The position numbers and the translations under genes were made by a program. The notes beneath the pieces are model-generated. The model searched no databases. It was not told where the DNA came from and saw only the letters and a program-made list of their open reading frames with translations. This document shows, piece by piece, positions 7,141-14,922 of a stretch of 19,303 bases of DNA (its first letter is position 1; each line of letters opens with the position of its first letter). The stretch spans positions 1 through 19,303 of the forward strand of contig JBBITI010000048.1 in NCBI GenBank assembly GCA_037440885.1. The letters run 5' to 3'. This DNA comes from JBBITI01 sp037440885. Its GTDB lineage: Bacteria; Chloroflexota; Dehalococcoidia; Dehalococcoidales; UBA2162.

Positions 7141-8934
7141 TTACAGATAAAAAAAGTAAAAAATGGTAACGACTACTAGTAAAAATACTACCGTTAATCC
7201 ACTGCCTGCTCTGAGGTAGTCTTTATTCCGGTAACCTCCCGGTGTTTTTAATAAGGCGTTAACCTGGTGTGTTGGCAGGATAAAGGAATTGGCCGTTGAG
7301 ACGGCTACCAGCAATGCCAGGGGACGGGGATCTATGCCTGCCGTATTGGCAATGCTGATAACCATCGGGAATAGTATTACCGCCGCCCCTACATTTGATA
7401 TTAAAACTGAAAAGAGAGCTGAAATTCCTGATATTACCAGAAGTAGGAAAAAGGTATGGCCTCCCTGAACGAGAGACATGATATGTCCCGCTAAAAAAGA
7501 TGCGGTATCGGTCTTCTGCATGGCTAACCCCAAAGGAATAAGCCCCGCCAGGAAAAACACTACCTTCCAGTCGATCGTCTGATAGGCTTCATCGATGCGC
7601 AGCACTCCTGTCAGTATCATGAGAATAGCTCCGGACATAAATGAAATTGGGATCGAGAATCCTGCCAGAGCTAGTCCGATGGCAACAATGAAACAGGATA
7701 AGGCTATCCACGCTTTCGAGGTATCTTTCTCGTCTGCCTCAAAAGGTGTAATGACCACGAAATCGTAACCTTTTTTCATCTCCGCGATCTTGTCCCATAG
7801 CCCGTGTACAATGAATATATCTCCTGGCGCGATCTCTACATCGGAAAAATCTCCCCTTATATTTTCCCCCTTGTGATATAACAGAACTGGCTCAACTCCG
7901 TAACGACGGCGCAGGCCGAACTTCTTGATCGTCTGACCGGCAATTCCGGAACGCGGCGGCACAACTATTTCGGCAAATCCGGCACTGGTTGTATCCTCCA
8001 GCATTTTAGGTTTCCCGGGTTTTTCTGCTGGAAGAAGATTATAGGCAGAAGCAAAATTTCTGGCATTGTTTTCTTTCCCCAGCAAGCTGATGATTTGATC
8101 AGCCTTGAATTTGGTTTCCCGCCAGGGAGCATACTCCGGCTGCTGGTCTCCGGTAATAGCTAAGATGTTGACGTTGAATTTATCCCAGATCCCGGTCTCC
8201 TCAAGAGATTTGCCAATGATCGGGCTGTTGACCTCTATGCGATAATGCCGGATATTTGCGGATAGGTCCCAATTTTCAATCAACTTTATCTGTAACAATT
8301 CTCGATCTTCACCGTATCGATACCGTGGCAGGACGAATCTACCCAGGAAAAAAAAGAAGACTACACACGAGAATAAAAGGGCCAGCCCCACCGGTGTCAC
8401 TGCAAAAAGCCGGTAAGGCTCCAGTGAAGACCTGATTAAAAAATCATTAACTAGCATTAGTGGTCCCGAACCAATCATGGTCAGGGGCCCACTCAGGAGA
8501 ATGGCGAAGCCAATAGGCATGATCAAACTGGAAGCGGGTATTTTTTTACTGCGGGAAATATTCAGGATGGCGGGTAAGAAAAGAACCGCGGATCCGATAT
8601 TTTGAATAAATCCGGATATTAATCCCACTGCTGACGATACGACCGCTACAATTCTCCGCTGGCTGTTTCCGGAATATCTCAATGCCAGGCGTGCAAAACC
8701 TGCCATCAAACCCGTTCGGGCGATCCCTTTACCCATAATCATTACCGCTAACATGGTGATGACTGCATTGGAGGAAAAACCCGCTAGCGTTTCCAGCGGT
8801 GTCAAAATGCCAGTCCACGCTAAAGCCAGCATACAAAGAATGGCGATGATGTCGATGCGTAGCTTGTCTATGATCAGCAGTATGGCCACTAATGCCAGGA
8901 TGGATAAAACGATTATGATCTCGTTGTCAATCAT
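7141..8934 (-). CDS. SLC13-family anion permease with two RCK_C (TrkA_C) domains
   Basis: This 597-residue membrane transporter has two SLC13/DASS-type membrane halves flanking two soluble RCK_C domains. The first half runs to about residue 210 and includes the SGFIQNIGSAVLFLP motif. The soluble part (about 225-405) contains two repeats typified by SPIIGKSLEETGIW and RSGIAGQTIKKFG. The second half contains SVLISNVGAAVILFP and STANSFILPTHQVN, the duplicated helix-hairpin motifs of the family. Members with this architecture often carry sulfate or other divalent anions; the neighbours here favour a sulfur oxyanion, but dicarboxylates are possible. It is the first gene of the minus-strand cluster, 69 bases ahead of the metallo-beta-lactamase/rhodanese gene. 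No clear Shine-Dalgarno precedes the start, which is followed immediately by the first membrane segment. Confidence 0.9.
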   Translation of the reverse strand: MIDNEIIIVLSILALVAILLIIDKLRIDIIAILCMLALAWTGILTPLETLAGFSSNAVITMLAVMIMGKGIARTGLMAGFARLALRYSGNSQRRIVAVVSSAVGLISGFIQNIGSAVLFLPAILNISRSKKIPASSLIMPIGFAILLSGPLTMIGSGPLMLVNDFLIRSSLEPYRLFAVTPVGLALLFSCVVFFFFLGRFVLPRYRYGEDRELLQIKLIENWDLSANIRHYRIEVNSPIIGKSLEETGIWDKFNVNILAITGDQQPEYAPWRETKFKADQIISLLGKENNARNFASAYNLLPAEKPGKPKMLEDTTSAGFAEIVVPPRSGIAGQTIKKFGLRRRYGVEPVLLYHKGENIRGDFSDVEIAPGDIFIVHGLWDKIAEMKKGYDFVVITPFEADEKDTSKAWIALSCFIVAIGLALAGFSIPISFMSGAILMILTGVLRIDEAYQTIDWKVVFFLAGLIPLGLAMQKTDTASFLAGHIMSLVQGGHTFFLLLVISGISALFSVLISNVGAAVILFPMVISIANTAGIDPRPLALLVAVSTANSFILPTHQVNALLKTPGGYRNKDYLRAGSGLTVVFLLVVVTIFYFFYL

Positions 8935-9161
8935 TGCATATTTATCGAATGTTAGTAATAATTGTAATCATTAAAAATCATTAAAGTCAGTAGGGATATA
9001 CCTCTTGTTGATTATCAAAGTGCCTGATTCACCCGGTGATGTGGCATGAGGTTCTGAAGTCTCTTTTTACTCCCTTTGCTTCAGTCACTTTTATAGAGCA
9101 TGATAATACCTTAACAACCGGACTCATTTTCCGGTACCAATTTTATCGAATTATTTCACAC

Positions 9162-10178
9162 TTATCCCATTACCCCTTTGATGATCCCCTCGTAAAAACT
9201 GCGCTGGTTGTCGTAGTAAGGGCTGCCGGAGGAGACTCCGGTACGGCCTTGTAGCGAGATCATGGCTGCTTTCTGAATGTCTTCCCTCCCCACCTCCCGC
9301 CGTCCGCTGAGCCGGGCGATCGCCTGCGCCTGTTCATAGGTGGCAATGCTCGCCCGGACGCTGGCGGGGCGCGCCAGGTCTTCGTTGTGCCGCGTTGCCT
9401 GCGAGATCTCAACCACCTTCTGCACCAGCCCGGGATCGAACGCGATGTCCGGTTGTTTCCGGGCGTAGCGCTGTAAAATGGCGATCTCTTCCTCCCGGGT
9501 GGGATAACCGATGTGCACCCGCTCGAAGCGGTCGGCCAGGGTTTCCGAGACCCGGTCGACGCCTGCCGATTCCTGGGGGTTCTGCGTGGCGATCACGATC
9601 GTCTCTACCGTTACTTCAATCTCGAAACCGGCAAGAGTGGTGGTTCCTTCTTCAAGAACCTGGATCAGAGTGTTTTGCGTCCTCTCCGGTACCCGGTTCA
9701 ATTCGTCAATAAAGAGCAGTTTGCGGTGGGCTCGCTGGATACGCCCGGGGAGAAAAGCTCGCGGATCGTGGATGCCGCATTGCATGGCGATCACCGGGTC
9801 CACGTCCCCGATCAAATCCTCCGGCATTAATTCCGGCGAACCCTGTATGCGCAGAAAACGGGCGCTGCCCGCGATCTCTGTTGTTTTTTTATCGGTGATA
9901 TGCCGGCAGTCGGGGCATACCGGTGACGGCGCCAGCGGGTTGCAGTTAAAGCGGCAACCGCTCACCGTTTCCATCGGGCCGAGCAAGCTGGCCAGGATTT
10001 TTGCCAGCGTGGTCTTGCCCGTTCCTGGCGGTCCTTCCAGCAGCAAATGCCGCCCCGATACCAGTACTGCCAGGATGGTCTCCTTGGTATCAGCCGCCGC
10101 AAAAAAGCCCTCCAGCGGATCGATCTTTTGTCTTAATTTACCCAGTATCGCTTGCCTTAATTCTTCACGTAGTTTCAA
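9162..10178 (-). CDS. MoxR/Mg-chelatase subunit I-like AAA+ ATPase
   Basis: This 338-residue AAA+ ATPase has Walker A GPPGTGKT (49-56), Walker B LLFIDELN (154-161), sensor 1 IATQNP (196-201), the arginine-finger segment LADRFE (214-219) and sensor 2 in PASVRA (R275), followed by a helical lid. Between Walker A and B lies an insert with C75, C79, C88 and C91, resembling the Cys-containing insert of Mg-chelatase I subunits (BchI/ChlI) and related proteins rather than plain MoxR. It would act as a hexameric motor working with the VWA protein encoded 30 bases upstream, which has the matching D-subunit layout. The start is TTG at 10178 behind GGAGG; an ATG four bases earlier is out of frame. No large chelatase subunit (BchH/CobN-like) is in the window, so metal chelation is only one possibility, protein remodelling another. 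Confidence 0.88.
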   Translation of the reverse strand: MKLREELRQAILGKLRQKIDPLEGFFAAADTKETILAVLVSGRHLLLEGPPGTGKTTLAKILASLLGPMETVSGCRFNCNPLAPSPVCPDCRHITDKKTTEIAGSARFLRIQGSPELMPEDLIGDVDPVIAMQCGIHDPRAFLPGRIQRAHRKLLFIDELNRVPERTQNTLIQVLEEGTTTLAGFEIEVTVETIVIATQNPQESAGVDRVSETLADRFERVHIGYPTREEEIAILQRYARKQPDIAFDPGLVQKVVEISQATRHNEDLARPASVRASIATYEQAQAIARLSGRREVGREDIQKAAMISLQGRTGVSSGSPYYDNQRSFYEGIIKGVMG

Positions 10179-10208
10179 TCATTTTCCTCCGGGTGATTTC
10201 TGGCACCT

Positions 10209-12749
10209 TCAAGTGCCGGGTAAACGTTTGTGCCCCAGTTTCTTCAAATCAGCCATGCCGGTAATACGGTACACTTGGCCCCGGCCGGTGCGGGCGATGC
10301 CCTTGATAAATTGCTCCACGCTCTCATTATGCGGCGCAAAATAAACTACCGAAATCTGGATACCAGCCGCGGCGGCCAACCGGGTTTCCTGGAAAGTGGC
10401 TTCCTCGGTGGGATCGCGTACTGCTACTGCACGGAGACGTTGGTAATTGGACTGTGAAACAGCGCTGGCCTGGCCGTCGGTCAGCAGGATGATCGTTTTC
10501 CGGTTGTTATTCCGTCTTGACAGTAATAGTTCTCGCGCCGCTTTGATGCCGTCGCTGATGTTGGTGTTGCCGTTTGCTGCTAGGCCGGCGATGCTGTTAA
10601 GAAGAGAATTAAGATCGTTGCCTGTAATATCCACCGTGGTCTGGCCGTAATCGTTAAAAGCAACGATTCCTGCACGGTCCCCTCTTTGCAGTACGGCGCG
10701 CGCCATGCCCCCGGCAACAAGGCGGGCATAAGCCAGTCGCAAGTCAAAACCCATGGAGCCACTAGTATCAATGCAAAAAACAAATTCAGTCTGCGTTTCC
10801 GGACGTTCTTTCAGGAAGACTTTCAGGTCGCTGTACCGGACATCGTTGAGTGATTTCTTGTTGCGGGCAACTTCTTTTAGTGTACGCCGGATCGCAATGT
10901 CCCGGAAAGTATCACCGGGACTGTAATGCCGGGTGTCGTTGGAACGAAACCCGGATTGCCTTTTATCGATCCGGTGCGAGCTTACGATGCTGTTTAAAAT
11001 CCCGTCCCTCTCTAACAGTTGATCGAGGAGCAACTCCAGGGCCAGGCCGGTCAGCAGAAAGCCCGTACTCTTTTCGGTCGGCCGTATCAAGTCCTGCTGC
11101 CGTAGTCCGTCGATCACCCATTGCAGGGCGTGATAGTCTTTCTTGAACGGACTGAGTTGCACATGCTCCTGCGTGTCTTTCAGATGGTAATACACATACA
11201 TCCGGTTAAAATTGATCTCTTTGTCCCAGATTCTGTCCTGGGCGTCCATCATTTCCATGATTGTATTGATGGTATCTTGCTTGGAGCGGCTTAACCGTGA
11301 TTTGACGGCTGATTCCAACCGGTTCATCAGCGATTTTTTTTGCTGTTCGTAGTCCTCGTTGCTGATTCGTCCGTTGCGCAGTTGTTCCTCCAGGTCAGAG
11401 ATGAGTGACATGATTGCTTTTTTCAACGCATGGTACTGTTGCTCCAGGTCACTGCCGTCGGTCAATTTGATATTATTTTTGTCCAGTGGTCCGGCCAGTT
11501 CCCTGGATTCCGGTACCACGGTAAAAGAGTCCTTTTTATCCTTTTCAAATGGACGTTGCTGTCGGCTGACTGGCGTCGTCTCGTCCGGTGTTTCCGGTAC
11601 GACGTTTTCGATATCGGTTTCATTATCACTCGTGTTCTCCGTTCGGGCCGTGAAATGCATTCTAAACAGGACTTCTTTGACAACCTCATCGACAATCTGT
11701 TCGGCTGGTTTGCTGCCTCTGGTACGCAGGCGCGGTGGTAATGCCACTATTGCGGCTTTATGCACCGCATCAGCAGTAAGGCTGCCCTTGATGGCGGCCA
11801 GGCTGTCTGTTATTTCCTGCAAGGCCAGTGTTCCCCGGACACTCGGACCACCCGTGATATCCGGGTGGTGGCGCAGTCGGGACACGATTTCGATTAAAAT
11901 CTGCGCGGTCTCACTCTTCATTGGCAGGCTGATCGTCCGGTTGATTGCCTCGGAAAAGAAACGCTCGAACTCTGTCTGGAGAGCGGAAAGGCGGCCGGTA
12001 TCAATCCCGGGTTTTTCACTTATCTTCCCCCAGACATAAGACCCCTCAAATTCCTCATCGTCAAAAGCCGGTATATAGCCTTTTTTCTCATCCGCAGACA
12101 ACTGGTCGGAAACTGCACGGATTGACTCTCCTCCGATAAAAGCTAGCAACCGCCCCGGCCGACCATCCGCTTCGCTACCGGCTGCCAGATCTTTGATACG
12201 GCTGGCGATGTACCGGGTTTTGTTAACGTTATCCTCTTTGCTGGTCGATCTGCCCGTAGCAACGAGCGGCAGATGGCGGTTCCAGCATTCAGCCAGAACC
12301 GCGACTGGGATTCTTCCGGGATGGAAAAACCCGTCGAAAGGAATTATTTCGGCGTACCTCAATGTTTCTAATTGGACCGAAAGTCCCACCGCGTAAACCA
12401 TGCTGCAGACATAAAGTAGCGCTACGCTTAAGTCGAGGGCGGAGCAATCGATCGTCACCAGGTCTGGTTCCATCTTCGTAATAATCTCGGCGGGTTCTGC
12501 TCCGGGATAAGGTATCAGCGTAACATCGGAAGTATCGATCCTGGCAGACCCTCCCATCCCGTGTCGGGAATTCAGCAGACCTATAAAACGGCCCGCCAGG
12601 AGGCGCGCCGGCGGTAATGCGACCGGTTCCTCGAAGTGGCTGGAGATGGGTAACGGCGGATTGCCGAGAACACGGGCGTATAAATCGGTAAAAGCGGCGA
12701 TGTCCCCTCCGTTACGCAATGCCCGCCTGAGATCATCCGTTGTTAACAA
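10209..12749 (-). CDS. VWA-domain protein with Mg-chelatase subunit D-like architecture
   Basis: With the start chosen here the protein has 846 residues. The C-terminal quarter is a von Willebrand A domain with an intact metal-ion-dependent adhesion site: DTSGSM (about 661-666), the TNISDG threonine loop (about 729-734) and LLTDG. Residues about 278-343 resemble the helical lid of AAA+ proteins and line up with the lid of the neighbouring ATPase (PSVRG...HKAAI...LPPRL against PSVRA...QKAAM...LQGRT), but no Walker A motif is present. An acidic, Pro/Thr-rich linker (about 370-410) and a probable coiled coil (about 433-505) connect lid and VWA domain. This AAA-remnant, acidic linker and VWA order is that of BchD/ChlD. 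I prefer the TTG at 12749: GTGGAG lies upstream, and a promoter lies between it and the longer-frame ATG at 12833. A GTG at 12764 is a third option. The first 270 residues are unrecognised. Confidence 0.82.
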   Translation of the reverse strand: MLTTDDLRRALRNGGDIAAFTDLYARVLGNPPLPISSHFEEPVALPPARLLAGRFIGLLNSRHGMGGSARIDTSDVTLIPYPGAEPAEIITKMEPDLVTIDCSALDLSVALLYVCSMVYAVGLSVQLETLRYAEIIPFDGFFHPGRIPVAVLAECWNRHLPLVATGRSTSKEDNVNKTRYIASRIKDLAAGSEADGRPGRLLAFIGGESIRAVSDQLSADEKKGYIPAFDDEEFEGSYVWGKISEKPGIDTGRLSALQTEFERFFSEAINRTISLPMKSETAQILIEIVSRLRHHPDITGGPSVRGTLALQEITDSLAAIKGSLTADAVHKAAIVALPPRLRTRGSKPAEQIVDEVVKEVLFRMHFTARTENTSDNETDIENVVPETPDETTPVSRQQRPFEKDKKDSFTVVPESRELAGPLDKNNIKLTDGSDLEQQYHALKKAIMSLISDLEEQLRNGRISNEDYEQQKKSLMNRLESAVKSRLSRSKQDTINTIMEMMDAQDRIWDKEINFNRMYVYYHLKDTQEHVQLSPFKKDYHALQWVIDGLRQQDLIRPTEKSTGFLLTGLALELLLDQLLERDGILNSIVSSHRIDKRQSGFRSNDTRHYSPGDTFRDIAIRRTLKEVARNKKSLNDVRYSDLKVFLKERPETQTEFVFCIDTSGSMGFDLRLAYARLVAGGMARAVLQRGDRAGIVAFNDYGQTTVDITGNDLNSLLNSIAGLAANGNTNISDGIKAARELLLSRRNNNRKTIILLTDGQASAVSQSNYQRLRAVAVRDPTEEATFQETRLAAAAGIQISVVYFAPHNESVEQFIKGIARTGRGQVYRITGMADLKKLGHKRLPGT

Positions 12750-12782
12750 ACAGTCGTACTCCACTTCTTCAGGTATATTTCT

Positions 12783-12810
12783 ATTGTACTGGTTTGTACG
12801 CTGAATACAA
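12783..12810 (-). promoter_or_regulatory. promoter for the VWA/AAA+ operon with overlapping TTGTAC half-sites
   Basis: On the minus strand TTGTAT (12810-12805) and TACAAT (12788-12783) are separated by 16 bases, a reasonable sigma70 match. On the plus strand the same segment holds TTGTAC at 12784-12789 and 12794-12799, ten bases apart. The second pairs with TACAA at 12806-12810 as an inverted repeat (TTGTA-N7-TACAA). The overlap with both promoter elements would suit a repressor site. Confidence 0.45.
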
Positions 12811-12926
12811 AAGCGCAGCCCGCAAACCGGCATACTCCCGGTTCGCCGGGGTTGATTGCTTCCTATGGTATTTTGAAATCACTCTTTTTTGGTCTACAAA
12901 ATTAAACATTCATTCTTACACTTTAT

Positions 12927-12957
12927 TTGACAGTGGCGGATTCCCGATGTATATAAT
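12927..12957 (+). promoter_or_regulatory. sigma70-type promoter for the UGSC selenoprotein transcript
   Basis: A perfect TTGACA at 12927-12932 is followed by TATATA at 12950-12955 (17-base spacer), overlapping a perfect TATAAT at 12952-12957 (19-base spacer). Transcription would start around 12962-12965, leaving a leader of about 265 bases before the ATG at 13229. Tandem repeats lie on the predicted start site. Confidence 0.58.
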
Positions 12958-13228
12958 CATCGATCTTATATATCATCTTATATAAGAAACCGGCAAAGTT
13001 TCTGATCCGGTTAAAAATGATCTTGCGGGACTGTATTCGGTCAGGTGTTCAGGGACGGTTATTATTTAAGGTCGGAGTAAATGGAAAAGAGAGATGTCTT
13101 TCCGGATTGCACATTTGCTGTCTAGCACTCCTGTAATTATCTGTTTTCAATATTGCCGCGCAAATCCCGGTAATAGCATCATAATCTCCCTCAGGCCATT
13201 TGAGTATTAGAGGAAAGAGAGACTGGCT
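12958..13228 (+). other. long leader region of the UGSC gene
   Basis: No recognisable gene lies between the divergent VWA gene and the UGSC gene. Besides the promoter and tandem repeat there is a 14-codon reading frame at 13081-13125, with GTCGGAG close upstream, that would make a tiny peptide with one Cys. I do not see attenuator hairpins next to it, so I do not call it a leader peptide. No riboswitch class could be recognised by eye. AGAGGAAAG at 13209-13217 is the probable ribosome binding site for the ATG at 13229. Confidence 0.4.
12963..12984. repeat. tandem ATCTTATATA repeat at the predicted transcription start
   Basis: ATCTTATATA occurs at 12963-12972 and again at 12975-12984, identical in all ten bases with a 12-base period. 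It covers the predicted start of the UGSC transcript and could be a regulator-binding site. The low complexity of the AT-rich repeat lowers confidence. Confidence 0.4.
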
Positions 13229-14851
13229 ATGAGTTCGGAAACAATTTATGAAGTCCTCAATCCCTGGGCTGAAGTCGATCCCGTTCCCTTAAGAGGAATC
13301 TACCCGCGGCCGGATAATCTCGCCGGTAAGAAGATCGGCCTTTTTGCCAACTTTAAACGGGCGGCCAAACCCATGCTGGCTGAAGTGGCCAAACATCTTA
13401 ACGCGCGCTTCCCCGGTATCGAAACGAGCCTGTTTGATTCCACCGCCGCTAATGTCGATGAGTCGCAGACCGGGAACCGGGCCCGTTTTCAGGAGTGGGC
13501 GCAGGGAGTAGATGCCGTCGTTGCCGCCGTCGGTGACTGAGGGTCCTGTACCAAGTTCGTTGTGTACAACGGCGTCGCAATCGAAGATTTTGGCACTCCG
13601 GTCGTGGTGCTGGTCAACACGGGCTTCGTCAATGACGCTCGTTCCGCCGCCTCCGGTAAAGGTATGCCGGGGGTTCGTATCGTGGCTGAACCGGTTCTCT
13701 GTGAATCGAATGATGCTGCAGATATCGAGGCAGGTATCGCCTCCGTGATGGAAGAGATCATATCAGCCTTGACCGGACCGCTGACCGCTGATGAAAAAGC
13801 GCCCCGTAAGGAAGTCGAGCAGCTCTCACGCCTTATCTTTAAAGGTAGTTACGATGAGGTAAACCGTTTCTATTACCGCCGGGGTTGGACCGACGGCTTG
13901 CCGATCGCCCCGCCGACTGAAGCCGCGGTGGCCGAAATGTTGACCGCTACCGATCTCCTGCCGGATCATCTCGTAACTAAAATTATCCCGCGTTTGGGCA
14001 AAGCCACCGTCGCGAAAATCGCCGTAAATGCAGTCATGGCCGGTTGTCTGCCGACCTATCTGCCGGTATTGATCGCCGCTGTCCAGGCGTTAATGGACAA
14101 TCGTGCCCGGTTCGATACCTTCGAGGTCAGCACCGGTTCTTGGGCGCCTTTCTGGGCGATCAACGGCCCAATTCGTAATGATATCAATCTCAACTGTTCC
14201 TCCGGTTCGCTCAGCCCGGGGAATATTGCCAATGCCGCCATCGGCCGGGCGGTTGGTCTTATTGTTAAAAATATCGGCGGAGCGCGGAAAGCAATCGAAG
14301 ATATGGGCGTCATCGGTAACCCGGGTAAATATACTCTGGTAATCGGCGAAAATGAAGAAGAAAGTCCCTGGGAGCCCTGGCATGTCGCTCACGGCTTCCG
14401 CAAAGAGGAAAACACCGTCACCACCTTTTTCCCCAATTCCTTTATTCAAACGATTCCCCATGACACCAATGCGCAGGGTATTGCCGATATCATGGCGGCT
14501 ATGGCGCCCACGGCGATGTCCTGTTTTATCCTGAACCCCACCCATGCCCGGGTTCTTGCCCGTGACGGCTGGACCAGGCAGACACTGCTGGAGTACGTGA
14601 CAAAGCAAGCCCGCCCTCCTTTTGTAATGCCGCGCCCCGCCCCCGCTGCGCCACCTCGGCCGCCCCTCACTCCTGATGATATAATGTTGATAGTGGGAGG
14701 TGGCCCCGGTGCTTTTATGGCTCTCTTGCGGAGTGCCGGCGGTATCGGCTTGCAAAATACCTTCGTCTCGCGAAAAATCGAACTGCCCGCTGCGTGGGAT
14801 AAACTGGTCGGTAAATACCGGAATATGGTTCCGCTTCACGTCAGGTATTGA
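13229..14851 (+). CDS. UGSC-family selenoprotein with in-frame UGA (Sec104) and large C-terminal domain
   Basis: The reading frame runs 541 codons from the ATG at 13229 to a TGA at 14849, interrupted once by TGA at 13538-13540 (codon 104). Read as selenocysteine this gives VGD-U-GSC-TKF, the signature of the UGSC (seleno)protein family. Residues 30-155 fit the family's small alpha/beta domain (GKKIGLFANFKRAAK, VDAVVAAVGD before Sec, IEDFGTPVVVLVNTGF after). U104 and C107 form a UxxC redox pair like those of selenium-dependent thiol oxidoreductases. The C-terminal part (about 200-540) is a separate conserved-looking domain that I cannot name, with DGLPIAPPTE (222-231), a Pro-rich hinge (462-482) and VGGGPGAFM (about 488-496). 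Translation starting after the TGA is unlikely: the only nearby start (GTG at 13562) has no Shine-Dalgarno and would remove the redox centre. Substrate and function are unknown. The SelA/B/C/D machinery must be encoded elsewhere. Confidence 0.87.
13541..13568 (+). promoter_or_regulatory. candidate bacterial SECIS hairpin following the Sec UGA
   Basis: Directly after the UGA, TGTACCAA (13547-13554) pairs with TTG (13560-13562) and GTACA (13564-13568). The loop is GTTCG (13555-13559) and one U at 13563 is left bulged. That is an 8-bp stem with a short loop starting with G, 14 bases downstream of the UGA. Position, small G-led loop and a bulged U resemble features described for bacterial SECIS elements bound by SelB, although the bulge here is on the 3' arm. 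The folding was done by eye. Confidence 0.55.
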
Positions 14852-14922
14852 GCCTTTTAATTAAGGAGACATACAACCAGAACAGCTTTGAATAATAACC
14901 TGGATACCTAAGGAGAGCGCCA

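Noticed and set aside
12837..12850. CCCGG-TTCG-CCGGG hairpin as a terminator
   Set aside because: The stem is stable but no T-run follows on either strand and no transcript clearly ends there.
13538..13540. TGA read as tryptophan or as a sequencing error
   Set aside because: The same gene, the regulator and the URO-D gene all end at TGA, so it acts as stop here. A mutation landing exactly at the U of a U-G-S-C motif is far less likely than selenocysteine.
14090..14839. Minus-strand 249-codon frame opposite the UGSC C-terminal domain
   Set aside because: It has no ribosome binding site or domain, and the plus strand carries protein-like sequence across the whole stretch.
13562..14851. A separate gene starting at GTG just after the in-frame TGA
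   Set aside because: It has no Shine-Dalgarno, its frame is exactly that of the upstream 103 codons, and the UGSC domain would be cut through its active site.
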